DNA of 64,000 nt. Origin: Aggregatimonas sangjinii. Its GTDB lineage: Bacteria; Bacteroidota; Bacteroidia; Flavobacteriales; Flavobacteriaceae. Below the pieces are notes generated by a model. The model worked only from the letters and a program-made list of their open reading frames with translations, searched no databases and was not told where the DNA came from. Position numbers and translations under genes: made by a program. Positions 1-9,597 of this stretch are shown here, piece after piece (position 1 is the stretch's first letter; the number at the start of each line of letters is the position of its first letter). The DNA lies in contig NZ_CP040710.1 in NCBI RefSeq assembly GCF_005943945.1, positions 2,367,001 through 2,431,000 of the forward strand, written 5' to 3'.

Positions 1-2109
1 GGGGACGTGACCGGAGACGACCGCTTCACGTTCGAATCCCAAACGACTGGTGAAAAACCGATGGATGTAAACCTTTCCGACATTTTTGGAAGTTCCCCAA
101 AGACCATCCTGACCGACAACACCGTAGACAGAACGTACAAAGATGCGGAGTACTCCTTGGAGTTCTTTCATGACTATTTGGAACAAGTATTACAATTAGA
201 GGCCGTGGCCTGTAAAGATTGGCTCACCAATAAAGTGGACCGATGCGTGGGCGGACGTGTTGCGAAACAACAGTGTGCAGGTCCGCTTCAATTGCCATTG
301 AACAATGTTGGGGTGATGGCCTTGGATTTTAAAGGGACAGAGGGCATTGCGACCAGTATTGGCCACTCCCCTATTTCAGCCCTTATCGACCCCGCGGCGG
401 GAAGTAAGAACAGTATTGCCGAGGCGCTGACGAATATCATTTGGGCCCCTTTGAAAGACGGACTGAAATCCGTTTCGCTATCCGCCAATTGGATGTGGCC
501 TTGTAGAAACGAGGGTGAAGATGCTAGGCTTTACAAGGCCGTCAAGGCCATTTCCGACTTCTCGATTGCGTTGGGTATCAATGTGCCCACTGGCAAGGAT
601 TCCCTTTCCATGAAACAGAAATACAAAAATGGGGAGGTCATCAGTCCGGGTACCGTTATTATTTCCGCTGCTGGAAATTGCAACGACATGACCAAAGTGG
701 TCGAACCTGTGTTGCAAAAAGACGGTGGGGATATCTATTACATCAACCTGTCAACAGATTCCTATAAACTCGGAGGTTCCTCTTTCGGGCAGGTCCTGAA
801 CGCGGTGGGAAGCGAAGCCCCTACGATAAAAGACGACGTCTATTTTGCCAACGTTTTCGATACCATTCAAACTCTGATCAAGCAAGGCCAAATCATTGCC
901 GGCCACGACATTGCCTCTGGCGGTTTAATTACCACGCTGCTGGAATTGTGTTTTGCGGATATCGACCTAGGAGCGGAATTCGATTTATCCGATTTGGGCG
1001 AATCGGATACCGTAAAACTCCTATTTTCAGAGAACGCGGGCATCGTTTTTCAAGTTCACCCTCATGCATATCAGGATCTTGAACAAATCTTGGATGACGC
1101 CAAAATAGACTACAAAAAAATAGGCAAAGCAACTTCGAAAGCGGAAGTCACCATCAAGAATGGCGGTATGGAAATGGGTTTAAATGTTTCATCCTTAAGG
1201 GATACTTGGTTCAAGACCTCTTATTTGTTGGACAATAAGCAAACGGCAAAGGGTCTGGCAAAAGACCGCTTTGATAATTATAAGGAGCAACCGTTGCAAT
1301 ACAAGTTCCCAAGCCAATTCACTGGTAAGAATGTTACCCTGAACTTGTCGAAGGGTAGACCCAAAGCAGCCATACTAAGAGAAAAAGGCAGTAATTCCGA
1401 ACGGGAAATGGCCAATGCAATGTACCTGGCCGGCTTTGATGTAAAGGACGTACACATGACCGATTTGATCTCTGGCAGGGAGACATTGGAGGACATCCAA
1501 TTTTTAGGTGCCGTAGGCGGATTTTCGAACTCCGATGTACTAGGCAGTGCCAAAGGTTGGGCGGGAGCCATCAAATACAATGAAAAGGCCAATGCGGTCA
1601 TCAAAAATTTCTTTGCACGACCCGATACACTCTCTATCGGCATTTGTAATGGGTGTCAATTGTTTATGGAATTGGATCTCATCAATCCGGAACATGAAAT
1701 TCACGGTAAGATGACCTACAACGACAGTCATAAGCATGAAAGTAATTTTACATCGGTCAACATACAGGAAAACAATTCGGTTATGCTATCGAGCTTGGCA
1801 GGCACTACGCTAGGTGTTTGGATTTCACATGGGGAAGGTAAATTTGTACTTCCCAACTCCGAGGACAGCTACGACATTGTGGCCAAATATGGTTATTCGG
1901 GCTATCCGGCCAATCCGAATGGAAGCGATTTCAATACGGCCATGCTCTGCGACTCCACTGGCCGCCACTTGGTGACCATGCCGCATATCGAGCGTTCTAC
2001 CTTCCCTTGGAATTGGGCGCACTATCCTAAAGACAGAAACGATGTAGTTTCGCCTTGGTTGGAAGCTTTTGTGAATGCCAGAAATTGGGTTTTGAAAAAT
2101 AAAGCCTAA
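1..2109 (+). CDS. purL: Phosphoribosylformylglycinamidine synthase, C-terminal part
   Basis: This is the 3' part of the large single-chain PurL (usually about 1,200-1,300 residues), which makes formylglycinamidine ribonucleotide from FGAR, glutamine and ATP in purine synthesis. The frame is open from base 1, so the true start lies upstream of the window. The first two thirds are the AIRS-type synthase domains. The last third is a class I glutamine amidotransferase: it starts near base 1350 with A-I-L-R-E-K-G-S-N and has the nucleophile motif G-I-C-N-G-C-Q, with the first Cys codon at 1645. A late M-P-H-I-E-R motif carries the His/Glu of the triad. Cytosolic. No terminator is obvious before the next gene 63 bases downstream. 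Confidence 0.97.
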   Translation, partial: GDVTGDDRFTFESQTTGEKPMDVNLSDIFGSSPKTILTDNTVDRTYKDAEYSLEFFHDYLEQVLQLEAVACKDWLTNKVDRCVGGRVAKQQCAGPLQLPLNNVGVMALDFKGTEGIATSIGHSPISALIDPAAGSKNSIAEALTNIIWAPLKDGLKSVSLSANWMWPCRNEGEDARLYKAVKAISDFSIALGINVPTGKDSLSMKQKYKNGEVISPGTVIISAAGNCNDMTKVVEPVLQKDGGDIYYINLSTDSYKLGGSSFGQVLNAVGSEAPTIKDDVYFANVFDTIQTLIKQGQIIAGHDIASGGLITTLLELCFADIDLGAEFDLSDLGESDTVKLLFSENAGIVFQVHPHAYQDLEQILDDAKIDYKKIGKATSKAEVTIKNGGMEMGLNVSSLRDTWFKTSYLLDNKQTAKGLAKDRFDNYKEQPLQYKFPSQFTGKNVTLNLSKGRPKAAILREKGSNSEREMANAMYLAGFDVKDVHMTDLISGRETLEDIQFLGAVGGFSNSDVLGSAKGWAGAIKYNEKANAVIKNFFARPDTLSIGICNGCQLFMELDLINPEHEIHGKMTYNDSHKHESNFTSVNIQENNSVMLSSLAGTTLGVWISHGEGKFVLPNSEDSYDIVAKYGYSGYPANPNGSDFNTAMLCDSTGRHLVTMPHIERSTFPWNWAHYPKDRNDVVSPWLEAFVNARNWVLKNKA

Positions 2110-2172
2110 TTTAGAGCTGTACTGTATTGGTAATCAAGCCTTCATACAGACGCAAACCAAAATTCATCCGTC

Positions 2173-2829
2173 ATGAACAATTCGAAATCGAATAATCGCC
2201 GATATTTCCTCAAAAAATCATCCGTATTTACTTTGGCTGCCCTAGGTACGGGCGGCGCCATGTTCGGAGCGCCGCATCTATCACCATTACCTAGTTCGTC
2301 CCAAGAAAACGACATCAATGTTGTAGGACCAAAAGAGGGCTATACCCCGCAAATCGGCACCTTGGTTTCGATGATGAATTGGATGCGAATGGTCATTCTT
2401 TCCCCCGTAAAGGATATGAGCGTTTCGGATTTGGATTTTCTGGTGGACGAGGATGCCAATAGCATCGGGGCCATGCTCATGCATTTGGCAGCAACTGAGC
2501 GTTTTTATCAAATTCACACCTTCGATAATAAGAATTGGGGCGATTGGCCCAAGGCGGATAGAGAGAAATGGACCGTAGCTTCAGGTCTTGGGGAAGAAGC
2601 CAGAAAAAAGATCAAGGGAAATAGTTATGATTTTTATCTGAACGAGCTTACGACGGTACGAGAAAATACACTCAAGGAATTTGCCAATAGGGACGACGAG
2701 TGGTTGATGACAGTTGATAACGATTGGCCATGGGGGCCTACCAACAATTACTGTAAATGGTTTCATGTATGCGAGCACGAGTCCAACCATAACGGGCAAT
2801 TCAAATTTATCAAGTCCAGAATTTCTTAA
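2173..2829 (+). CDS. DinB-like four-helix protein with export signal
   Basis: A 218-residue protein of the DinB/YfiT-like superfamily, which are four-helix bundles that often hold a metal through three histidines. The N-terminus has N-R-R-Y-F-L-K-K followed by a hydrophobic Ala/Gly-rich stretch, which reads as a twin-arginine (Tat) signal, so the protein is probably exported folded with its metal. Candidate metal ligands are the His in M-L-M-H-L-A and two in H-V-C-E-H-E-S-N-H. The substrate is unknown; members include thiol-dependent S-transferases. The next gene starts directly after its stop codon, which argues for co-transcription. Confidence 0.75.
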   Translation: MNNSKSNNRRYFLKKSSVFTLAALGTGGAMFGAPHLSPLPSSSQENDINVVGPKEGYTPQIGTLVSMMNWMRMVILSPVKDMSVSDLDFLVDEDANSIGAMLMHLAATERFYQIHTFDNKNWGDWPKADREKWTVASGLGEEARKKIKGNSYDFYLNELTTVRENTLKEFANRDDEWLMTVDNDWPWGPTNNYCKWFHVCEHESNHNGQFKFIKSRIS

Positions 2830-3285
2830 ATGAACATCCGAAAGGCTCGTAAAGAAGATGTGCCACTACTTGTAGAGATGATAGCCAATGACCCCTTGGG
2901 GCGACTAAGGGAAAATTATATAGTGCCATTACCTGACGAATATTACCATGCTTTTCAAAATATTTCCTCCGATCCGAATCAGGAATTGGTGGTCGTCGAA
3001 AATGAAAATGGAATTGTTATCGGAACCTTACAATTGAGCTTTATTCAATATTTGACGTATCGAGGGGGCATCCGCGCGCAGATAGAAGCTGTTCGTGTAT
3101 ACGAGACGTACCGTGGTCAGGGTATCGGACAAATGCTGTTCGAATGGGCCATCCAAAGAGCAAAAGACAAAGGTGCCCATGTGGTGCAATTGACTACGGA
3201 TAAAAAAAGGCCGGATGCCCAAAAATTCTATGAACGCTTAGGTTTTATGGCCAGCCACGAAGGAATGAAATTGCACTTGAAATAG
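2830..3285 (+). CDS. GNAT family N-acetyltransferase
   Basis: A 151-residue single-domain acetyltransferase that transfers an acetyl group from acetyl-CoA to an unidentified amine. The acetyl-CoA binding motif A is clear: V-R-V-Y-E-T-Y-R-G-Q-G-I-G, the R/Q-x-x-G-x-G/A signature, followed by the typical C-terminal F-Y-E-R-L-G-F. The ATG begins at the base after the TAA of the DinB-like gene, so the two are almost certainly translated from one message. Cytosolic. The substrate cannot be inferred. Confidence 0.88.
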   Translation: MNIRKARKEDVPLLVEMIANDPLGRLRENYIVPLPDEYYHAFQNISSDPNQELVVVENENGIVIGTLQLSFIQYLTYRGGIRAQIEAVRVYETYRGQGIGQMLFEWAIQRAKDKGAHVVQLTTDKKRPDAQKFYERLGFMASHEGMKLHLK

Positions 3286-3474
3286 AAGATGTATTTTGGA
3301 GCCTATCAAAACAGTAGGGCGATCTATTCATATTCGCTATTGATTTCGTTGTATACGCGATGAACTACCCCGCACGAATCCCTTAACTATCTATTTTTTG
3401 AGCGCCAATCCCGTAAACAGCCAAGCACAAACAAAATTTTTCCCTATTTTGCAGTTACCTATTAGAAACTAACT

Positions 3475-5247
3475 ATGCAAAATGTCACCCGACTTTTCGA
3501 TTTCCCGTATTATCAGCTCGAAACCTATAACCTCTCTAATTGTTTTATGGACAAGCGGGATGATAAATGGGTGCCTACCTCAACGCAGGACTATGTCGAT
3601 AAGGCGAATGCCATAAGCCGCGGACTACTTCGGTTGGGCGTACAAAAAGATGATAAAATAGCTCTGATTTCGATGACCAACCGGTCGGAATGGAATATCA
3701 TGGACATCGGTATTCTGCAGATAGGTGCGCAGAATGTACCTATTTATCCGACCATTTCGGAAGAAGACTACGCCTATGTATTGAATCATTCAGAATCAAC
3801 CTACTGCTTTGTATCCTGCTCGGAAGTCTATGCCAAGGTAAAGTCGATTCAAGATCAGGTGCCCAGTCTCAAGGAGGTATATTCATTTGATGCGCTTGAC
3901 AACTGTAAAAACTGGAATGAAGTGCTCGAGTTGGGAGCGGATTCTTCTAATCAAGATGTCGTTGAAGATCGCAAGGCAGCCGTGAAATCCGATGATTTGG
4001 CCACACTGATCTACACCTCAGGAACCACCGGACGACCCAAGGGCGTTATGTTGTCCCATAACAATGTGGTCAGCAACGCCTTAGCAAGTACAGAACGTTT
4101 GCCCATAAATAAAGGCAATGCGCGTTGTTTGAGTTTTTTGCCGGTGTGCCACATTTATGAACGGATGATGATTTACCTCTATCACTATACCGGAGTAACG
4201 ATTTATTACGCAGAGTCGATGGACAAGATCAGTGACAATCTAAAGGAAACCTCTCCCCATGTCATGACTGCCGTACCACGCCTGCTCGAAAAAGTGTATG
4301 ACGGCATTATCGCAAAAGGAAGTTCTTTGACCGGTATCAAAAAATCGCTGTTCTTCTGGGCCGTTAATCTCGGTTTAAAATACGAACCTTACGGAAAAAA
4401 CGGCTGGTGGTACGAAAAGAAATTGGGTTTGGCCAGAAAATTGATTTTCAGCAAATGGCAAGAGGCTTTGGGTGGAAGCCTTCAGGTCATTTCATCCGGT
4501 AGCGCTGCCCTACAACCAAGATTGGCCCGTATTTTCAATGCCGCGGGTCTTGGGGTCATGGAAGGGTATGGACTTACGGAAACCTCGCCGGTGGTTTCCG
4601 TGAACGATATGCGGAACAAGGGTTTTAAAATCGGCACGGTCGGTAAATTACTCGATAAGGTTGAAGTGAAAATCGAAAGTGATGGCGAAATCTGTGTCAA
4701 AGGCCCCAACGTAATGCAGGGCTACTACAAAGATTCTGAAAAAACCGCCGAAGTCATGATCGATGGTTATTTTCACACAGGGGATATTGGAGAGATAGAC
4801 GCCGATGGATTCCTGAAGATTACAGACCGCAAAAAAGAGATGTTCAAAACCTCGGGCGGTAAATACGTAGCTCCACAATTGATGGAAAACCGTTTCAAAC
4901 AATCCCGTTTTATTGAACAATTGATGGTGGTAGGTGAGGGTGAAAAAATGCCCGCTGCACTAATTCAACCCGATTTTCCGTATTTATTCGAATGGGCTAA
5001 AAAGAACAATATCACCATAAGCGAGAATTCAGACATTGTACTGAACGAAAAGGTCCTGACAAAGTATCAGGAGGAAGTCGACTTGGCGAACGAGCATTTT
5101 GCCAAATGGGAAAAGGTAAAGCAATTCCGGCTTACACCGGATGTTTGGAGTATTGGCGAAGGCCACTTGACACCAACGATGAAACTACGCCGTAAGATCA
5201 TCAAGGAAAAGTACATGAAATTGTACAATGATATTTATGGGCACTAA
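3475..5247 (+). CDS. Long-chain acyl-CoA synthetase (AMP-forming)
   Basis: A 590-residue ANL-superfamily ligase that activates fatty acids to acyl-CoA through an acyl-adenylate. Visible motifs are the P-loop T-S-G-T-T-G-R-P-K-G near residue 181, Y-G-L-T-E-T-S-P near 365, and F-H-T-G-D-I-G with I-T-D-R-K-K-E near 432-450. Length and the C-terminal domain fit the eukaryote-like or Mycobacterium-type long-chain ligases common in Bacteroidota. It would feed the beta-oxidation operon 9 kb downstream, though the two are separate transcription units. The 189-base leader has a weak TAnnTTTG-like box (CTATTTTGC). Confidence 0.93.
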   Translation: MQNVTRLFDFPYYQLETYNLSNCFMDKRDDKWVPTSTQDYVDKANAISRGLLRLGVQKDDKIALISMTNRSEWNIMDIGILQIGAQNVPIYPTISEEDYAYVLNHSESTYCFVSCSEVYAKVKSIQDQVPSLKEVYSFDALDNCKNWNEVLELGADSSNQDVVEDRKAAVKSDDLATLIYTSGTTGRPKGVMLSHNNVVSNALASTERLPINKGNARCLSFLPVCHIYERMMIYLYHYTGVTIYYAESMDKISDNLKETSPHVMTAVPRLLEKVYDGIIAKGSSLTGIKKSLFFWAVNLGLKYEPYGKNGWWYEKKLGLARKLIFSKWQEALGGSLQVISSGSAALQPRLARIFNAAGLGVMEGYGLTETSPVVSVNDMRNKGFKIGTVGKLLDKVEVKIESDGEICVKGPNVMQGYYKDSEKTAEVMIDGYFHTGDIGEIDADGFLKITDRKKEMFKTSGGKYVAPQLMENRFKQSRFIEQLMVVGEGEKMPAALIQPDFPYLFEWAKKNNITISENSDIVLNEKVLTKYQEEVDLANEHFAKWEKVKQFRLTPDVWSIGEGHLTPTMKLRRKIIKEKYMKLYNDIYGH

Positions 5248-5256
5248 ATAAACCGC

Positions 5257-5342
5257 CTCGAGACACCAGAACCAAGAACGCTGCCGGCCAGCGGTCTAGA
5301 CCTATGGTCTTGAATCTTGGTTCTACTCTCTTGAATCTATGT
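5257..5342. repeat. Heptamer-arm mini-element (copy A)
   Basis: Two inverted arrays of degenerate 7-nt units face each other across a hairpin. Right arm, 5308-5342: TCTTGAA, TCTTGGT, TCTACTC, TCTTGAA, TCTATGT. Left arm, reverse complement of 5257-5277: TCTTGGT, TCTGGTG, TCTCGAG. AGAACCAAGA (5268-5277) is a perfect inverted repeat of TCTTGGTTCT (5315-5324). The core 5279-5293 is a 5-bp stem with a 5-nt loop (CGCTG/CAGCG). Bases 5293-5340 match 18016-18063 without gaps at 38 of 48 positions, including the last codons of the four-helix-bundle gene. It is read as a gene-less derivative of that element. A terminator role for the upstream gene is possible but there is no T-run. Confidence 0.75.
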
Positions 5343-5445
5343 AGTATTTAAATAACTTGATGCTATACTAGAGACAGAGCCTCGAGATATGCTATTGAAT
5401 AAATTAAGTGTCAAAACCATTCGCTAGCCAATAAAACCAAGTCAT

Positions 5446-6084
5446 ATGGGAATCGCTTACTGTCCCGAGTGCAACGAAACCATAGCAGGGAACTATTGCC
5501 CCGAATGCGGCACCAAGAGCATTACAAAAAATGAAAACGACAGTCCCGCTGCCGATAGCTGGCGTGAAGAAAAAGATTTTAGAAAACTGGTTAAAAATCC
5601 AGAAGTGCAAGCCTATCTTATCAGGTTTTCTGGAAAATCCGAACGAGCCCTTTCCGCTAAGGAATTTTTAAAAAGAATAGATCAAGTATTCGCGCCCACA
5701 ACAGGCATATCCTTAGAAAAATTGATGGATGTCATGGTCCCTGTCTACAAGAAAATAGGCATTAAGACCGGAAAATCAAGAACTGATACATTTGATTATA
5801 CGATTCAAGAGGTTTTGCTTAAAGTGCTTTGCTCCTTGGTAAAACGTAATCTTTCTTTGCAATCAGTTCACGAGGCGAACAATGGTGTTGTGCTGGTTGC
5901 TGAAATTCCGTCCAGCATGAAAACCTTTGGGGGAGAACTCGTCGTCTCTTTAGAGGAAGGTCCCGAAAAAACGAAGGTAACGGCGGCTGCTCAGATAAAG
6001 GGCCAGCTCTTTGATTGGGGCGAAAGTAAATCAAAAGTCAAAGCCGTTTTTTCGGATATAGAGGAAATCGAAATCGATTTTTAG
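5446..6084 (+). CDS. Zinc-ribbon protein of unknown function
   Basis: A 212-residue protein not assigned to a family. The N-terminus is a zinc ribbon with two C-P-E-C knuckles (about residues 6-9 and 18-21), the double zinc-ribbon style used for protein or nucleic acid contacts. After a charged linker, residues about 45-130 look alpha-helical and the C-terminal 80 residues look like a beta-rich domain. No signal peptide or membrane segment is seen, so it is probably cytosolic. It stands alone downstream of the copy A repeat element. Conservation elsewhere cannot be judged from the sequence alone. Confidence 0.75.
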   Translation: MGIAYCPECNETIAGNYCPECGTKSITKNENDSPAADSWREEKDFRKLVKNPEVQAYLIRFSGKSERALSAKEFLKRIDQVFAPTTGISLEKLMDVMVPVYKKIGIKTGKSRTDTFDYTIQEVLLKVLCSLVKRNLSLQSVHEANNGVVLVAEIPSSMKTFGGELVVSLEEGPEKTKVTAAAQIKGQLFDWGESKSKVKAVFSDIEEIEIDF

Positions 6085-6348
6085 ATTCCTTTTATTCGCA
6101 CTACCAATGGTCACACGGACGGGTTTGAGGAATGGCCTTTTTCTTTAAGGTTCACCCAATATTTTTTTGGCGTTGGGCAATGGGTAGATCGTGCGCAAGC
6201 TGTTCGTGTTGCTACAACGAAATTGTTTCTACATCCATCAAACATATTAAGAGCATTTCATGCTTCAGCCGTTTTAGAATTGGTGGTCGTGACGGAAATT
6301 AAACGGAGTTTCCTATCTTACTCTTCGAACAGCATATCCCTTTACGTT

Positions 6349-8001
6349 ATGACCAAACGATTATTTCCATCCTTACTTCTCCTACTCGCTATTTTCTGGC
6401 CCTCTGAACAAATCGTTCATGCCCAAAATACCAGTAACGATTATTCCGAACTCGTTAATATATTCAAGGAATGGAGGCTTTTTGAAACACCCCCAATGCG
6501 GGATGGCGCTCCGGACTACACCCAAGCGAACTTTGAAAAAAGAGAACTGGATTTTAAAAGCTTGCAAAAAAAGCTACAAGCGATAGACACTACCTCATGG
6601 CCGATTCCCCATCAGGTTGATTGGCGCATCGTCCATGCCGAAATGAACGGCTATGACTTCAATTATCGCACTTTGAAACCATGGGTTCGAGATCCCGCTT
6701 TCTACAAATCGCTATGGATGGCACGTAGCGATGTACCTGCACATGAAGGCCCTACCCACCATCGCACCACCGAATTGTGGATGTACGATTTCCCGCTATC
6801 CAACGAAGCCCGCAGTAGATTTTTAACCGACCTTAGCGTAATTGCACCGCTCAATACACAAGCCAAATTGAACTTAACGGGCAATGCACGGGAACTGTGG
6901 ATTGCCGGGATTCGGGATATCAAAACGCAGTCGAAAAACCTCGAGAAAATCAAGGCGATGCCGGGCGTTGCCAAAGACCGGAAACTGATGGCCACTCTTC
7001 AAGAGGCCATCGATTCGACCGATGACTTGGCGGCATGGTTGGAAAGTGAATCCGACTCCAAAACCGGTCCTTCTGGCATCGGAAAGGAAGCCTATACCTG
7101 GTACCTACAAAACGTACATTTAGTGTCCCTTAGCTGGGAAGATGAAGTGATACTCCTGAAGAGAGAGCTCGCCCGCGCTTGGTCGGCCCTGACCTTGGAG
7201 GAGCATCGCAATCGAAACTTACCCAAGCTTACCGATGCTTCTAGCCCTGAGGAATATTTGAAGCTGGCGAACGCAGCGGCAAAAAGCCTTTTGAAATTTT
7301 TGGAAGAAAATGGGATGGTTACCGTAAAGGACTATTTTGAACCTGCCTTACAAGAGCATCTGGGTGCATTTGTACCCAAGGATAAACGTAATTTTTTCTG
7401 GATTACTGCGCACTATGATCCTCGCCCGCTTTACTCCCATTTTTATCATTGGTTCGAGCTGGCACGAATGGACAATGAACCGCATGAGAGTGAAATCAGA
7501 CGAGGACCGTTATTGTACAATATTTTTGATTCCCGGAACGAAGGTACCGCTACGGCGGTAGAGGAAATGTTCATGGACGCCGGACTCTACGATGACCAGC
7601 CCCGTTCCAGAGAAATCGTCTACATTATGATCGCACAACGGGCTGCACGTGGTTTGGGGTCGCTCTATGCGCATGCCAACGAAATGACCATGGAAGAAGC
7701 AGGCACCATACATTCCGAATACACACCGCGAGGATGGATGAAGACCGAAAAAGAACTGCTGCTCTTCGAACAGCACTTGTACCTGCGTCAACCAGGCTAT
7801 GGTACCAGTTATATTACCGGCAAGTACTTATTGGAAAAAACCTTGGCCGCTTTTGCCTTAAACAAGGAACGAAAAAAAGAAATATTTCTCATGAAGGACT
7901 TTTTCGACCGACTCAACAGTATGGGTAACATTCCCATTTCGTTGGGACAATGGGAAATGACCGGACAAAAATCGTTTGCCGAACGACCAATCACCGACTA
8001 A
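6349..8001 (+). CDS. DUF885 family secreted protein
   Basis: A secreted 550-residue protein resembling the DUF885 family, which is related to zinc-peptidase-like proteins. I start it at the ATG at 6349 because a signal peptide follows at once (Lys-Arg, Leu-rich core, V-H-A-Q cleavage region); the frame is open further upstream without likely coding. Late motifs [12 protein letters not shown] and [11 protein letters not shown] match the conserved C-terminal half of DUF885, where an E-G-x-A helix and a G-Y-x-x-x-Y-x-x-G segment are typical. The substrate is unknown; a periplasmic peptidase role is a guess. It precedes another secreted hydrolase. Confidence 0.72.
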   Translation: MTKRLFPSLLLLLAIFWPSEQIVHAQNTSNDYSELVNIFKEWRLFETPPMRDGAPDYTQANFEKRELDFKSLQKKLQAIDTTSWPIPHQVDWRIVHAEMNGYDFNYRTLKPWVRDPAFYKSLWMARSDVPAHEGPTHHRTTELWMYDFPLSNEARSRFLTDLSVIAPLNTQAKLNLTGNARELWIAGIRDIKTQSKNLEKIKAMPGVAKDRKLMATLQEAIDSTDDLAAWLESESDSKTGPSGIGKEAYTWYLQNVHLVSLSWEDEVILLKRELARAWSALTLEEHRNRNLPKLTDASSPEEYLKLANAAAKSLLKFLEENGMVTVKDYFEPALQEHLGAFVPKDKRNFFWITAHYDPRPLYSHFYHWFELARMDNEPHESEIRRGPLLYNIFDSRNEGTATAVEEMFMDAGLYDDQPRSREIVYIMIAQRAARGLGSLYAHANEMTMEEAGTIHSEYTPRGWMKTEKELLLFEQHLYLRQPGYGTSYITGKYLLEKTLAAFALNKERKKEIFLMKDFFDRLNSMGNIPISLGQWEMTGQKSFAERPITD

Positions 8002-8183
8002 TGCAGGCCTTAAAAGTTCCAAAACTAAATAGGTATCCACACTTTTTTACTACCTTAGGAATATTGAAAATAGCACTACGTAGCAGCTACCGATACTTGG
8101 TAGGATCAGGGGGAACGAACAATAGGTTGGTATCAGAAAAACCGCTATCAATTGATAAAAATCCATACCGGGAATCGCACAGA

Positions 8184-9383
8184 ATGAAAAAACAAACTTT
8201 TTTTATACTACTTCATTTTTTGATTTGCCTGAGCTTTGGTCAATCAGATGATGCTATCTTGAAAACACTACATACCGATTTAGAACGGATTTACGCACAA
8301 GACCAAATTACCGGTTTTTCCGTAGCCATCGTAAACCAAGATGGAATCGTATTCGAAAAAGGACTGGGATATGCCGATAGACAGGCAGGTAAAAAATATA
8401 CCGAAAATACCGTTCAAAATATAGCGTCAATTTCTAAAACCTTTATTGGTATCGCACTACTTAAAGCGGAAGAACTCGGTAAACTCCATTTGGACGACCC
8501 TGTAAACGACTATTTAGATTTTAAGGTCATCAATCCACATTTTCCCGATGTACCCATAACTATAAGACACTTAGCAACACACACTTCAAGCATTAAGGAT
8601 GCTCCAGAATACGAAAGCAAGGGGTACATCCTACGGAAAGAAAACAATGGTGATGCAAAGGTAAATAAGAATTTTCGACCACCTGCAGAGCTGATGGTCC
8701 TATCCCATTTTTTGGAAGAAATTTTAAGTGATAGCGGAGCTTGGTATAAGAAGAAAAATTTCTTAAAAAATGCACCGGGAGAATTATTTGAATATTCGAA
8801 TATCGGCGCCGGACTAGCTGCTTTGGTTCTTGAAGAAGCAACAGGGGTTCCTTTCAACGAGTTCACGGCAAGCTTTATTTTCAAACCCTTGGGAATGTCT
8901 GATTCCGGCTGGTTCTTGGATGAAGTCAATTTTTCAAATTACTCGAAATTGTATTCCGATACAGAGAAAGAAATGGCCCCTTACCAATTGGTCAATTATC
9001 CTGACGGTGGCTTAATTACTTCATCCCATGACCTAGGTCTATATCTTACCGAACTGATTTCAGGATTTAACGGTACCGGAAATATACTAACCGATGAGAG
9101 CTACGAAAAGTTATTCACACCCTATTTGACAGCAAAGAATTTCAAAGAAAGAAATGAAAGCGTTTACAATGACGAATACAATATGGGCATTTTTATGGGA
9201 ATTTCGGCACACGGACAGATAGGTCATACAGGAGGCGATCCCGGCGTGGCTACCTACATGTTTTTTAATACAAAAACCCGAATCGGAAAAATTCTTATGG
9301 TGAACACGGACATTGACAAAGAGGGAGTAAAAGAATTTAGCGCTGTATGGAAAAAGCTAGAGGAGTACGAGACCAAATTTTAG
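8184..9383 (+). CDS. Serine beta-lactamase-like hydrolase (S12)
   Basis: A 399-residue secreted member of the beta-lactamase/penicillin-binding-protein-like S12 family, which includes esterases and D-amino-acid peptidases. The start at 8184 is chosen because a signal peptide (M-K-K, hydrophobic core, S-F-G-Q) begins there; the frame is open upstream to 7950, inside the previous gene. The three active-site motifs are present: S-I-S-K with nucleophile Ser82 and Lys85, Y-S-N at 204-206, and H-T-G-G at 348-351, the His form typical of esterase-like members. Fusion to other domains is absent. It follows the DUF885 gene by 182 bases. The substrate is unknown. Confidence 0.9.
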   Translation: MKKQTFFILLHFLICLSFGQSDDAILKTLHTDLERIYAQDQITGFSVAIVNQDGIVFEKGLGYADRQAGKKYTENTVQNIASISKTFIGIALLKAEELGKLHLDDPVNDYLDFKVINPHFPDVPITIRHLATHTSSIKDAPEYESKGYILRKENNGDAKVNKNFRPPAELMVLSHFLEEILSDSGAWYKKKNFLKNAPGELFEYSNIGAGLAALVLEEATGVPFNEFTASFIFKPLGMSDSGWFLDEVNFSNYSKLYSDTEKEMAPYQLVNYPDGGLITSSHDLGLYLTELISGFNGTGNILTDESYEKLFTPYLTAKNFKERNESVYNDEYNMGIFMGISAHGQIGHTGGDPGVATYMFFNTKTRIGKILMVNTDIDKEGVKEFSAVWKKLEEYETKF

Positions 9384-9597
9384 GTCTGAAGACAACATCT
9401 TTTTCAATGAACTTGCAGGAAAGCATAGCGCGTCGCCCTTTAAAATAATCAGCGCTAGAGGTTTTCAAAAAGTTGAGATACGACCATATTTATTAACTTG
9501 GAGCAGATTGTGTTTTTTGAGGGCCTCAGCAACGAATTTGAACTAGTTCTTTTATCCTTTTATAGTATCACAGTTAGTCCATTAATATTTTATAGAC

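Noticed and set aside
6223-6348. Upstream extension of the DUF885 protein
   Set aside because: The signal peptide at ATG 6349 is the natural N-terminus; the extra 42 residues are not protein-like.
7950-8183. Upstream extension of the S12 hydrolase into the DUF885 gene
   Set aside because: The signal peptide starts at 8184 and the extension has no domain; the overlap is a chance open frame.
8184-9383. Beta-lactamase antibiotic resistance gene
   Set aside because: The S-x-x-K, Y-S-N, H-T-G-G set is typical of S12 esterase or peptidase-like proteins; nothing points to antibiotic hydrolysis.
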